A stretch of DNA of 64,000 bases from Lepiota brunneoincarnata (taxonomy: Eukaryota > Basidiomycota > Agaricomycetes > Agaricales > Agaricaceae): assembly GCA_023014365.1 (NCBI GenBank), contig JAEBUN010000003.1:558001-622000 (forward strand). Reading direction: 5' to 3'. Of the stretch, positions 29,904-41,087 are shown piece by piece. The notes below the pieces were generated by a model. That model saw nothing but the letters and a program-made list of their open reading frames with translations, was not told where the DNA came from and did no database searches. How positions within the stretch are numbered: the first letter of the stretch is position 1; each line of letters starts with the position of its first letter. A program made the translations under genes and the position numbers.

Positions 29904-31933
29904 ATGGGTGTTCCTCACCTACACGAAGAATTACAACGAAACTCTGCACGAGTCGTTGTTCATACACAATATGGAGATGTGATCGGGGGACGGGCGAGTA
30001 CTGGGACTGCCGTATTTTTAGGTTCGCCCCGATGTGTTGGCCTGTGTTCTTTGTCATTTACATTGCAATTTGTGCCCCTTTTGCAGAAGTACCCTATGCC
30101 TTACCCCCAGTCCGGTTCCAAAATCCTCAACCATTGCCGGAGGGATATAGGTATGAAAGAAAAGAGTACATCACAGAGTCGTCATATGCAGTACAACCGA
30201 CAAATGATGGCCAGGCTCAGGGTAAGGTTGGAATGATGCCTTTGCAGAATTCTCTATCATAAAAGACCACAGGCAGTCCGTTTGAAGATAAAGTTGGACG
30301 AGGACAACCAACTGAAAACCAGTGAGCCAGATTTCGAGTCGAAAATCACAAAGCCAAAGACGAATGTCACAGATTGTTCCTGAACATCGTCAGCCCCCCA
30401 TCCTTCCCATCCAAGGGCAACTTTCCTGTCAGGATCTACATTCATGGGGGGTACGGGTCCAATACCTCAGCACGCCGCCGCGGCTGACGCTATCTAAACA
30501 CGCCAGGTTTTTGCAATTTGGATCTCCCCATAGCTTATCCTCGCAAGCGCAATTTATCGCTGCCCAACGTGAGGAGGTGTGGGTGAACATTAGCTATCGC
30601 GTATCGGCGTTCGGGTTTTTGGCAAGTGATGTTCCGCGCTTGGAGGGAAACTGGGGTTTCAAGGATCAATGGCTTGGCCTGCAGTGGGTAAGGAAGAACA
30701 TTCATGCATTCGGGGGTGGGTGTTCCTCTCTTAATTCTTTTACGTGGCTTATTTGAGCGTTGCAGGAGACTCGGAGAATATACAGTTAACGGGTCTATCA
30801 GCGGGTGAGTCGAATGAGGTTATTTCTGGCAAGTGTCTTGCTGACCTTGGTTCGTAGGTGCACACTCTGTGCACCAGATCTTGCACCATGTCTCACAGTT
30901 GCCTCCTGGGGAGAATTCGCCATTTCAGACTGCAATTCTACAGTCAAACGCAATATTGTTTGTCAAGTCAATCCTAATTTCTCGATCCAAAGACACTGAC
31001 AAGAGCAAAGGACTGACCCAAAAACTCCCTCCCAGCTAAGGCCACAATTCCAGGCGCTGTGCCGAGGACTGGGTCTTGACCCAAACGATACCGGCATATT
31101 GGACACTCTGCGAAGTCCAGGAAAAGTCCCTTGGCAGTCGATCACAAGAATTATTGAAACCGATTCGCTGGGTCAGTATGGCACGTTCCGCGGGTGTCTT
31201 TCGGGAGATTGGGTGATCCCTGCTCCGGGACCGATGGAGCGGCAGCGGTCAGGGGAGTTCGCAGAGGGTTTAAGGGCGTGTGGTGTCAAAGCCATTGTCA
31301 TCGGCGACCTTACAGAAGAGTGGTATCTCTATTCTATCGCACATCCCATTGGTTCCTCGCGGGACATTCTTTGGAATTTGAATCGATACTTCCCGGATGA
31401 CATATCTGCCAAGCTGCTCTCGAGGATCTCGAATCCCCGAGGAAACGCAAATATGGAGGAGGCGGTGAGGTTATTTGGAGATGTGCTGAGTACCGGACAG
31501 GTCCACCTTCCAGTGCGGATACTCGCCAGAGATTTGTTGGCTTCAGGGTTTCCATTACTGCGGTATGAGATTCGGTGGGCGCCCGGAGGGGTTCGGCCTG
31601 AAGGTTTGATTGTCCCTCTTACCTTGAGATTGCTGTCACGTCTCATGTGTGTTTCTGAAAGGCTATGTTACCCACGGAACCGATCGCTACCTGTGGGCTT
31701 TACGAAAGCCTAATTTGACACCGAAGGAGTGGAACACTGCGAACCGATGGTTAGAAGCAGTTGATCAGGAGCTTGAGAAGTTAATTCAATCTGGCGTCAC
31801 TCACGGCCACAAGGCATTACTGACGTTGAAAGAAGACCAGACCATTGGTTGGACAGACGACAAACGATGGGATGATCTCATGAATCTGGTGGATGTCCTT
31901 CCGGGGGAAAGAAAGCAAGGGTCACGTCTGTAA
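29904..31933 (+). CDS. Carboxylesterase type B (alpha/beta hydrolase)
   Basis: Several exons join from ATG 29904 (MGVPHLHEELQRNSARVVV) to TAA 31931-31933. Landmarks in order are YGDVIGGRAS at the N-terminus, EVPYALPPVRFQNPQP, the oxyanion loop IYIHGG (30430-30455, split by an intron), VSAFGFLASD, GNWGFKDQWLGLQWVRKNI, the nucleophile elbow GLSAG with the catalytic Ser split by an intron (about 30790-30860), and a late GYVTHGTDRYLW with a candidate catalytic His. This is the general carboxylesterase/lipase family, which hydrolyses ester bonds; the substrate is not predictable. No signal peptide is evident, so it may be cytosolic. One intron (about 30963-31035) is placed only because the frame needs it. 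Confidence 0.8.
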
Positions 31934-32197
31934 TGACAGTGCTGCGTATTGCTGCGTGCTTTTGTATATGAATCCCGAAGTGGTCTAAATTTATGTGGCT
32001 GCGCATGACTGTCTGGTGTTATCGGGCTTTGACCAACGTCATGCACGTGATAGCAGATGTGAGCTGAGCATTTCTGACAGATCTTCCTTTTGCATCATTA
32101 GCATCGGTTTGATACGATAGACTCTGGCTTTATTGTGCGTCTATCCCCAACAAGGATAAGAGAAAGCTGACCCAATGGCAACAGACTAGGGTACTCG

Positions 32198-34870
32198 ATG
32201 TCTCTCCAGGTCAACCTATCGAGTAAAGATCTCGCGGACGCATATCAAGGTGTCATCAATGGCAACAACATAGACTGGGCGATTTTCACTTACGAAAAGG
32301 GCACGAATGATTTGAAAGTACAAGCTACCGGTAGTGGAGGTCTTGAAGAACTCGAAGAGGAGTTTTCAGATGGAAAGTACGTCACTGTCCGTACTCGTGC
32401 TGATGGTCAGATTGGTTCATGTGGGGTGCATGGCGCAGGATTCAGTACGCGTTTGCTCGTGTGCAGGATCCCAATGTACGTGGGCTGGTTGATACCTTCT
32501 CTGACCATGGCTGAGATGATTCGTGTCCTCTCCGTCAGAGTCAACTGCCCAAGTTCGTGCAGGTCAATTGGTGCGGTGATGGTGTTCCAGAAGGCAAGAA
32601 GGGTTTGTTCCACACACACTCCAGTGCCGTCGCTCGCTTCCTCCGCGGAGCGCATGTTGTGATCAACGCTCGCAATGAAGTGAGTAGTCCAGTGCCTAGA
32701 GCAGAACTTGCCTCACCCCTCCCACAGAATGATGTCACCCCCGCCCTCATTATGTCCCGTGTTGAGGCAGCATCTGGTGCGAAATACTCAACTCACAAGG
32801 AAGCCCCTCGCAAGTTCGAACCTATAGCACCCGTTGGAACCAACTACACTCCTGTTGGCAGGGTTGATATTAATGAGCTGAGGAAGGCACCTACGCCTGG
32901 TGTCCCAAAACCTCCCCCGCCCCCTGCGGCTTCTCGGCCGGCCTTTTCTGCCTTGCCCGATAAGCCCTCGGTATCTGCTGCGTCATTGTATGGTAGATCG
33001 ACATCTAGCGGAGGTACAGCGTCAAGTGGACCTGCACCCGCAGATGCATGGCCCGAAGAAAAACCGACCCCCGTAGCTGCTGCGCCCCCACCCCCGCCTG
33101 CCTCTACCCGTCCTCCTACGTTGCCTACGAGCTCACGTCCAGCCTTCAGTGCTCTGGTAGGTTTGTTACTACCTGGGATTTATAAGAGCATATCTCATAA
33201 GTTTATCTAGCGTCCTTCTATTACTACTACAGCCGCCCCCAGTGCTCCCCTCCCAGTGATATCATCTACTGTTCCTGTGAAGCCTGCCGAGGAAGATAGG
33301 ATTGAGCCCAATAAAAGTGCCTACACTCCGGTTTCCCTGCCTGCGCCCAAGAAACTCAAGAACCCATTTACTCAGTTTGAGCAGCAGCAGCAAGCACCAA
33401 CCCCACCTCCTCTCCCAGCTGCTGGTACAGGGCCAAAGAAGTTGACTTGGAGCGAACGCCAGACTTTAGCCCGGAAGCAGCAAGAAGAAGAGGATGTACG
33501 CAGTAGGGCCGCAGGGCTCGGTGTCCAGAAGACATCACCGATCCCCAAACCTGCTTTCAAGTCCAGCGCTCCAGCATTTGGCAAGGCCACAACAGCTGCC
33601 GTTCCTCCCCGCAATTTCGGTGCTTTGAGGGCTACTGTGGGAGCTGCCGCTGTTGCGCCCACCTTCTCGAGAGAAGAGCCCGAGCCTGAGGAAGAGCCTG
33701 AGCCTGAGATTGCTGTGCGTACTTGTTTTATTTCTCTTCCCGTCATTGACTAACGATGAGATATAGGTTCCTGCCCCCCCTCCCCCTCCCCCCCCCCACC
33801 AGCTCCGCCTCGCCCCCAGGAGATGGTGGATGACGATGACGACTCAACATCATATCCTCCACCCCCGCCGCCACCGCCGCCACCGCCGCCACCACCTCCC
33901 CAGATTCATGAAAGAGTAGAAGAGGTCCATGAAATCGCTCCTCCGCCTCCGCCTCCTCCGCCTCCTCCTCCTCCGCCCCCTCCCCCAGCTCCGTCAGCTC
34001 CGTCAGCTCCTCCAGTGGTCAAGGTGAACTTCAATGTTTAGTTTGACCTCACTATCCTAATACTATTATCGCTTCCCCCCATCGCAGCAGCCAGAACCAG
34101 AACCAGAGCCCCAACAGGCTCCCACCGGGCGAGGCATTGCGGCTCTCGTGCTCTACGAATATGAAGTACGTGTCAGCACCTCTACATTGATACCAGCCCG
34201 TTCATCATCCCTCGTAGGCTACGGAGGACAACGAAATGAACTTGGCAGAAGGTGAATACATTGAGCAAATTGAGGAAGTTGATGAAGGCTGGTGGAGTGG
34301 CGTTGGCCCTGGTGGCAAGTCCGGTCTCTTCCCTTGTACGCTTTTATCTCTCCCGACCGCCTGTTGGCTCCTGCTGAATGTTACTGCATAGCGAACTATG
34401 TCGAGCTAGTTCAAGTTCCTGAGGACCAACCCGAAGAAGAGGAAGCTCCACCGCCACCACCACCGCCCCCGCCCCCTCCGCCCCCACCTGCTCCACCAGT
34501 GAGTGATAACGAGTCCTTTTATAGGGTCAAATAACCCATATTATCAGGCATCCACAACAATTCCGGCTCCCCCGACAACTCAAGACTTGGGCATAACAGC
34601 GATTGCTCTTTTCGAGTGTGTCTCATTTCCCACAATCTGACCCGTGTTCATTGACCATTCCTCCTAGCTACGATGCTGCCGAAGACAATGAAATCAGCTT
34701 CCGGGAAGGTGACAAGATTGTTATGATTGAAGCTGCTTCGGAAGACTGGTGGGAGGGTAGTAATACCCAAGGGCAGCACGGCCTCTTCCCAGGTGCGCAC
34801 ATGTGGTTTGTCTGATATTGAGCGAAAAGCTCACAGTCCTACAGCAAACTATGTCGAAGTTCAAGAATAA
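32198..34870 (+). CDS. Abp1/drebrin-like actin-binding protein: ADF-H domain and two SH3 domains
   Basis: A multi-exon gene from ATG 32198 to TAA 34868-34870. The N-terminal ADF/cofilin homology domain (MSLQVNLSSKDLADAYQG, WAIFTYEKG, QYAFARVQD, HVVINARNE) binds actin filaments. The middle is Pro/Ala-rich with PFTQFEQQQQ and a Lys/Arg/Glu helix (WSERQTLARKQQEEEDVRSR). Very long proline runs follow (33853-33900 and 33941-33990). Two SH3 domains end the protein: GIAALVLYEYEATEDNEMNLAEGEYI...GWWSG (34130-34400) and ITAIALFEYDAAEDNEISFREGDKI...DWWEG (34595-34860), each closing with ANYVE. Abp1 links cortical actin patches to endocytosis. The intron before the first poly-Pro run can be kept in frame only with a donor at 33719 (GTGC|gtac) or if a C run is misread, so that junction is uncertain. 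Confidence 0.85.
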
Positions 34871-35561
34871 AGTTTCTATTAGCTTAGTTGTTCGATACCT
34901 TATGGCCTATGTCTGGACGCTTAGGATCAGATTGTTATGTTAGGTTCACCCTTAGAACGAAAGGCGGTTATCTTCGAGATTGTTTGTGTGGCACGGACGA
35001 TGGGAATAATTATAGCATGTACACTGCAATCCGCGCTCTGAAAGTGACCACACACAACTCAGCTCTGCGTTTACCTTGGAAGTCGGTCATTCTGAATCTA
35101 CATGATGCTCTTTCAGGGTCTGGGTACGTCCTGCCTCAGGAACGTGTTGTTTGCCGCATATATTCACTGTTCATGCGCTAGTTGCTCGCTTCAGCCCGTT
35201 GGTCCCTGAAAACGCAAAAGCTGAGTTCAGTGAGTCAAACCCAGCACGACGATAAACCTCGCTCACCGGTTAGTTATGCACGGAGGGAAAATCAGTGTAA
35301 GGTCCATGGCAACAGGCTACTACTTTTGCTCCGACATGAAGGATCCTTGTCTAGAAGAGTGATAGCCTTCCCATAACGTGTCTTGACCTTATCTCAACTT
35401 CACAATAGGTGGTCTAATACCCAGAATCTCATTGCGAGTTCTCCGAGGCGTAGCCTTACCGACGCGTACGCTTATCCGCTCTTGTGTTGTAGGTGCGACA
35501 TGTGCAGTGGATTTTCGATTCTATCAAGGAAGATTTTCTCCTTCCTTTAGCACAGTACACC
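34871..35561. other. Intergenic, nothing recognised
   Basis: This holds the 3' region of the Abp1-like gene and the promoter region of the next gene. Short open frames on the plus strand (34888-35181, 35182-35376) have no recognisable content or splice logic. Confidence 0.6.
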
Positions 35562-36494
35562 ATGGACAGTGAGTGAGCCATATGTTTAGCATTTGGACTT
35601 TTCTCTCCCATTTCGTTGATCGCAACAGGTCGTTTTGATACGACGAATATTGGAGGGAGATTCCGAACGGTGGAGCGGATGGCCTCGCAGCCTCAACGGA
35701 AGAGCTCGTTGAAAAGAAAAATGGGCAGATGTTCTTGGGGTGACGACCCTTCCACAGCTCGTCCAGGTGCCAAAAGGCAACGCGTGGCCGTGGAGGTTCC
35801 TGAAACTAGCAATGGCTGGCCAAAGGTGGACATGGTCAGGGGGCGTGGAGACGAACACACCAGGATTCAACCTCAACCTCCGAAACGTGTCCGCTTCGAA
35901 GATTGTTCGACAGAGCTGCGAATGACGTCCGAGGGAGAAGACTTCAAAGTCAAACCTACCACCCAGGGGCACGCTACAACCACCGAAGCTGTCCGAGGGC
36001 GGGAAATCGATTGGACTGGCAGTAATTCTTCCGCAAGGGCACCGATGCCAACGCTTGTCGACGCGAACCACAGCTCTGGCTCTGATCTTGACTCTGGTTT
36101 ATCTGCTTGTCCGGATTCCGAGGAGGAAGATGATGAAAGTAAAGAAGGATTGTGCTCGGAAGAGGAAGTCGAGCTCGAACTTGAGCCTGGCTCCGATGGT
36201 TCTGAGTCCAACGAGTATGTCAATATGGACTGGGATTTAGCGTCCGGTTGCGACTGCAGAGTCAGACATCTGGACAGTATTGTGGGGTTCGACAATGGCC
36301 GCGCTAGAAGTAGTGGGGGGCACGAGTTTGAAGAGTCCATTCGAGCGATCCTGGCACGTTCGATGGATAGGAATACCTTGAAGGTACCCATTGAGGCACT
36401 GTTGAAGGCTTGCAGTGGCCGTGCGCAGGGTCTGATATTGAAGCCTGGACTGGTTTGTGGAGGGAAGAGGTTTCATTTCTCCAAATTGGATTGA
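35562..36494 (+). CDS. Uncharacterised acidic, Ser-rich protein with a 7-nt first coding exon
   Basis: Exon 1 is probably only ATGGACA (35562-35568), followed by gtgagt and an intron ending cgcaacag at 35628. Exon 2 runs 35629-36494, giving about 290 residues with consistent phase. Without that exon the frame has no ATG until residue MASQPQ (about 35680), which is the alternative start. The product has a basic N-terminal part (KSSLKRKMGR, GAKRQRVAV, KRVRFED; possible nuclear localisation signals), an acidic central stretch (SEEEDDESKEGLCSEEEVELELEPG) and a C-terminal helical part (EESIRAILARSMDRNTLKVPIEALLKAC). I do not recognise the family. A nuclear role is a guess from composition. Confidence 0.6.
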
Positions 36495-36933
36495 ACTACA
36501 TATCATCAATTTGGCGGTCATCATGCTTCGCATTTCGTGGGTCATGCAAGGCATCAACTTATGTCAAAACTATGGGTATTGTTAAATGTCTCCCACTTGG
36601 GAGGTCTGTGGAAGACCTGCACCTGAAATGAAAGCACGTTCCTTGACTTTGTTAGTATAAAAATGGAATTAGGGAGTCAACACAAGCGCCCCTAAGTTAA
36701 ATCATCTGCAACTGTTTAGCTTCTACCTTAGTCAATACCCATGAACAAAATATATGAAAATACTGCTTAAAGACAAACGGTTGGAGCCTTCGTCATCATA
36801 GCTACTCTCATTCGTTCCGCCAAGTCCAGGCAACGACTAGGACGTGCAATGACCTGGATTCGTATCGCATCAGCTTGAATCAGGTGGATGTCCTTCTGTT
36901 CTTTGGCATACAGGCAAGTGAAGATAGATCTTC

Positions 36934-37702
36934 GTGATAGACCTTGGAAAGACCAACAATATTTCACATCATCGGAGTTGCCACAGCCCTCGGTTGGATG
37001 AAGAACTGCTCAGAAATATCGACGCTGGCCCTATGCAACAAGATCGCCATGCAGAGTTGATTACATTGCTTGACCTTACTAGGATCGCCGACAAGGGTGA
37101 ACCTGCCGTGATTGATTTTGCTGTTGGACTTTACCAGATTCTGGGCTATGCTCGCCGAGAACGAGTGGCATGCACCTGGGTGCACCTCCCGCTCCTTATT
37201 TGTGGTGAAGAAAAGCATGCGAAACCCGGTGTCTGTATTGTCGATCACCCTCAGAATGATATTCTTCTACTCGTCCAGGCGGAAGAGAGGTTGGAAATTC
37301 ACCCTGACAATGCAAAAGCTCAGCTTGTAGCGGAGGCGGTTGCGGCCTTTAACGAGAATAATGCGCGCAGGAAACCAGCCGGACTCATCCCCCTGGCTGA
37401 AAAGGTAAGCCATTCAGCGATTTTGTTGATTCTTCTCTGATAGCTTGTTCCCCCAGGTCATGCCTGGCATTGTCATGGTTGGCACATCACCGATTTTCTT
37501 CAAAATTCCCATCACCCAGGCTCTGTCGACTCATATTCGCCATGGGACTTATCCTCCAGAGGAAACCTGCGTGACCTACTGTTCTCCGCCTGGTCCTCGA
37601 CCCAGCCATTGGCACAGTGAATTTGGCATGAAGCCCCTAGACAACAGGCGTGAGATTTTGAGGTGCTACGAAGCGTTCAAGTCAATTGTAGGTATACCAT
37701 GA
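36934..37702 (+). CDS. Fungal PD-(D/E)XK-like hypothetical protein
   Basis: Two exons join across an intron at about 37405-37456. The product reads RLDEELLRNIDAGPM, LPLLICGEEKHAKPGVCIVD, NDILLLVQAEERLEIHP, AQLVAEAVAAFNENN, PGIVMVGTSPIFFKIPITQAL and a final GMKPLDNRREILRCYEAFKSIV. I recall this arrangement from a family of short proteins abundant in mushroom-forming fungi, in which D-x(n)-ILLLVQEDK resembles a PD-(D/E)XK nuclease core. Here the usual Asp-Lys after Q is Ala-Glu, so activity may be lost. The first in-frame ATG is near 37031 and 36934 is a GTG, so a 5' exon may be missing. The function is unknown. Confidence 0.55.
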
Positions 37703-38021
37703 TTGGGTGTCACTTAACACAGGATCGTCATTCGACACACTTCGACTTCTCCCTTCATTGAAAAACTCTGAGTAATCCATAAAAATACTTGTAGCATGTA
37801 GTGTTACTTGCTTCAATTTACAGGCGCTGTTCCATTATCCATTCAGCTGTAAAAGCGGGTGTTGATTTACTTAGTAAGATGGGAGTGATGGTGGTGACTA
37901 AGCATCCATAGCTTGACACGTCAATTGTGTCGAGGTTTCACGGTGACGCTGCATTAGCCGTGATTCTTTCTGCCTTCTCAGTGTAGGTCATTAGCGCCTT
38001 CGCCCTTGACATTATCTGGCC
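37703..38021. promoter_or_regulatory. Promoter region of STT3
   Basis: The 319 bp between the stop of the preceding gene and the STT3 ATG show no further gene. No canonical TATA box is evident close to the start. Confidence 0.45.
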
Positions 38022-40959
38022 ATGCCGACGGCCTATCCTCTCCCTTCCAATGTCTCTCCGGCAACCGTTGCAAATACCGCGTCTCTCATCCGCATCGTCG
38101 CGCTTGCCCTAATATCTGGGGCTGCCATCGCCTCGCGTTTATTCGCAGTCATCAACTTTGAAAGTATTATCCACGAATTGTAAGTGTTCCATGTGGCGGA
38201 CTTTCGGCGGAGTACTCATGACCGTCCTATCCAGCGACCCATGGTTCAACTAGTGAGTGACTTGGCTAAGCTCAAAATAGGTCTTGGCTGAAATATCGGA
38301 TACAGTAGAGCAACGCGAGTTTTAGCTTCAAAGGGTTTCTATGTGTGTATATATATATATGTTTTTCATACCCTCTCCCGAACTCATCTACCACAGGAAT
38401 TCTGGAATTGGTTTGACCCTACAGCATGGTATCCGCTTGGTCGTGTGGTCGGTGGTACAGTGTATCCAGGTCTAATGGCGACCAGTGGTGTGATCTACAA
38501 CTTCCTCCATGCTATCAATTTGCCTGTCGATATCCGTAATATCTGTGTCCTATTGGCCCCCGGATTCAGTGCTTTGACTGCTTGGTCGACTTACATGTGA
38601 GTAGCCCCGCGCTGATTACCCTCGTCGTACATTTATCTTCTCCCAGGTTCACAAAAGAAATGAAGGACCCGAGCGCTGGACTGCTTGCTGCTGCGTTTAT
38701 CGGCATCGCCCCTGGCTACATTTCTCGTTCTGTTGCTGGTTCATACGATAATGAAGCCATTGCCATCTTCTTGCTTATGTTTACGTTCTTCCTCTGGATC
38801 AAGGCATTGAAGCTAGGTAGTGCTCTCTTCGGGACTCTCGCTGCTGTTTTCTACTTCTATATGGTCGCTGCTTGGGGTGAGCTCCACTGTTAACTCGAGA
38901 TAAGTTCAGTACTGACTTGTCGCTTTAGGCGGTTATGTCTTCATTACCAACATGATTCCACTTCACGCTCTTGTCCTTATCCTTATGGGACGATTTTCCA
39001 GTCGTCTCTACGTCGCATACTCCTCGTGGTATGCCATTGGTACACTTTCCAGCATGCAAGTCCCATTCGTGGGCTTCCAGCCAGTTAGTACCAGTGAACA
39101 CATGGCCGCCCTTGGTACGTTCTGGCTAGTGTTTTCCTTGACTAGTACCGACCAAATTACAGCTGTCTTCGGCCTTCTCCAGATCGTTGCTTTTGTGCAA
39201 CTCGTGCGATCACATGTTTCTGATCGTCAATTCCAAACACTGTTGAAGATTGGTGTGATTGCGATTGGTATAGTTGGGGCTCTCGTCTTTGGCCTTTTTA
39301 CCTACAAAGGCTGGATCGCTCCCTGGACTGGTCGCTTCTACTCCCTCTGGGACACTGGATATGCAAAAAAGTACGCGTTGTTCTTATCTCATTGGGGTAA
39401 TTTGCTTATCGTGATCCAGGTACATCCCCATCATCGCTTCCGTTTCGGAGCATCAACCAACAGCGTGGCCTTCGTTTTTCATGGATCTCCAATTCCTTAT
39501 TTTCTTGTTCCCCGCCGGTGTCGTTCTTTGCTTCCGTCAGCTCCGTGATGAACACGTCTTTGTCATCATTTATGCGGTCATGGCCAGCTACTTCGCCGGC
39601 GTTATGGTTCGTTTGATGTTGGCTCTGACACCCGTAGTTTGCGTTACCGCTGCCATCACTCTGTCCAACCTGCTGGACACCTACATCGACCCGACCGAAC
39701 CTGACGTCGCTGAGGATAGCAGGAGCGAGACAAGCTCAGCTGCTCCCGGAACACCTACTAATGGCAGTACCCAGTCGACTCAGAGGAAGGCCAAGAAGGC
39801 CGCTGCAGCCTCCCAGTCCTCTGCAGCAAGCGAGCTCGCGCCATCAACAGCATCCACGTCCAAAAAGGCCGCACAAAAACAAAGTGGAATTTTCGGCCTC
39901 GACACTCGCTTCCTCATTATCACACACGTATTGTTCATGTTGAGCTTCTTTGTCTACCACTGCACTTGGGTCACCTCCCATGCATACTCGTCGCCGTCGG
40001 TCGTTCTGGCCTCGAGCAACCCCGATGGTAGTCCACATATCATTGACGACTTCCGTGAAGCATACTACTGGCTCCGTCAGAATACTCCTCAGGATGCTGT
40101 CGTAATGAGTTGGTGGGATTACGGATATCAGATTGCGGGTATGGCTGATAGGCCAACGCTTGTTGATAATAACACCTGGAACAACAGTGAGGGACTTTAT
40201 TTTCAATCTCGGCGCACTAACTAACGATGGAGCGCTTTCTAGCTCATATTGCAACTGTTGGTAAAGCCATGGCAAGCAGTGAAGAGGTAGCATACCCCAT
40301 CCTCCGCAAGCATGACGTCGATTATGTCCTCGTCATCTTTGGAGGTCTGATTGGTTATTCTGGCGACGACATCAACAAATTCCTTTGGATGATCAGAATC
40401 GCACAAGGTGTCTGGCCAGATGAAGTTCAGGAAGCTACATTTTTCACCCCTCAGGGTGATTATAGGGTTGATGAGGGGGCAACCCAAACCATGAAGAACA
40501 GTTTGATGTACAAGATGTCATACTACCGGTATGTCAAATCTTTCCGAGTCTACGGTTCCTGATTACCGCGTGAATAGATTTACGGAGTTGTTTGGTGGTA
40601 ACCAACCCACTGACCGAGTACGCCAACAGCAGTTGCCCAAGACAGGTCCCACCTTGGACGTTCTTGGTATGCCCTATATTTGGCTGTATAATGCTGATGA
40701 TTGCTCAATGTCATTGGTCTTTTTGCTCTTTGCAGATGAGGCATTTACGTCTGAAAATTGGATTGTGAGTTCATCTTAGCCATATGGCGCTGGCGTGAAA
40801 TGTGTTGCTGAATGGTTTCTCCTTTTTTTGCAGGTGCGCATTTATAAAGTTAAGAAGGAGGATTTGCTGGGCCGAGACCTTAAAAGCGCAGGTGCATTTG
40901 CAGAGGGCAAGAAGCGGAAGCGCTCGAAACCTACCCCTCGCCGCAAGGCTATCCTGTAA
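38022..40959 (+). CDS. STT3: Oligosaccharyltransferase catalytic subunit STT3
   Basis: The active subunit of the ER oligosaccharyltransferase moves the Glc3Man9GlcNAc2 glycan from dolichol-PP to Asn in N-x-S/T sites. Exons join from ATG 38022 to TAA 40957-40959 with intact frame. Family landmarks in order are the first ER-lumenal DxD-type motif FDPWFNYR (38232-38255 region), [21 protein letters not shown], a second conserved acidic motif in [11 protein letters not shown], many membrane segments, the external loop [10 protein letters not shown] (39440-39470) and the catalytic WWDYG motif (40113-40127) followed by [12 protein letters not shown] Ser/Ala/Lys-rich insert (about residues 440-490, 39700-39870) interrupts the region before the last membrane helix, as in several fungal STT3 proteins. 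The C-terminus is basic ([13 protein letters not shown]). A decayed partial copy lies downstream at 42670-43350. Confidence 0.93.
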
Positions 40960-41087
40960 TTATAGAAGAGATATTTACTTTGATTCCTTCCTATGGACCA
41001 TGTGTTGACGAGAAAATAAATAATAAGGTGAAATCTTTGTGAAAATCGATGTCGGTACAAGTACAATACATTCATTTGTGTTAGTTT

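Noticed and set aside
35586..36391. Minus-strand frames of 161 and 172 codons opposite the 35562-36494 gene
   Set aside because: Composition is the complement of the acidic Ser-rich coding sequence; no independent support.
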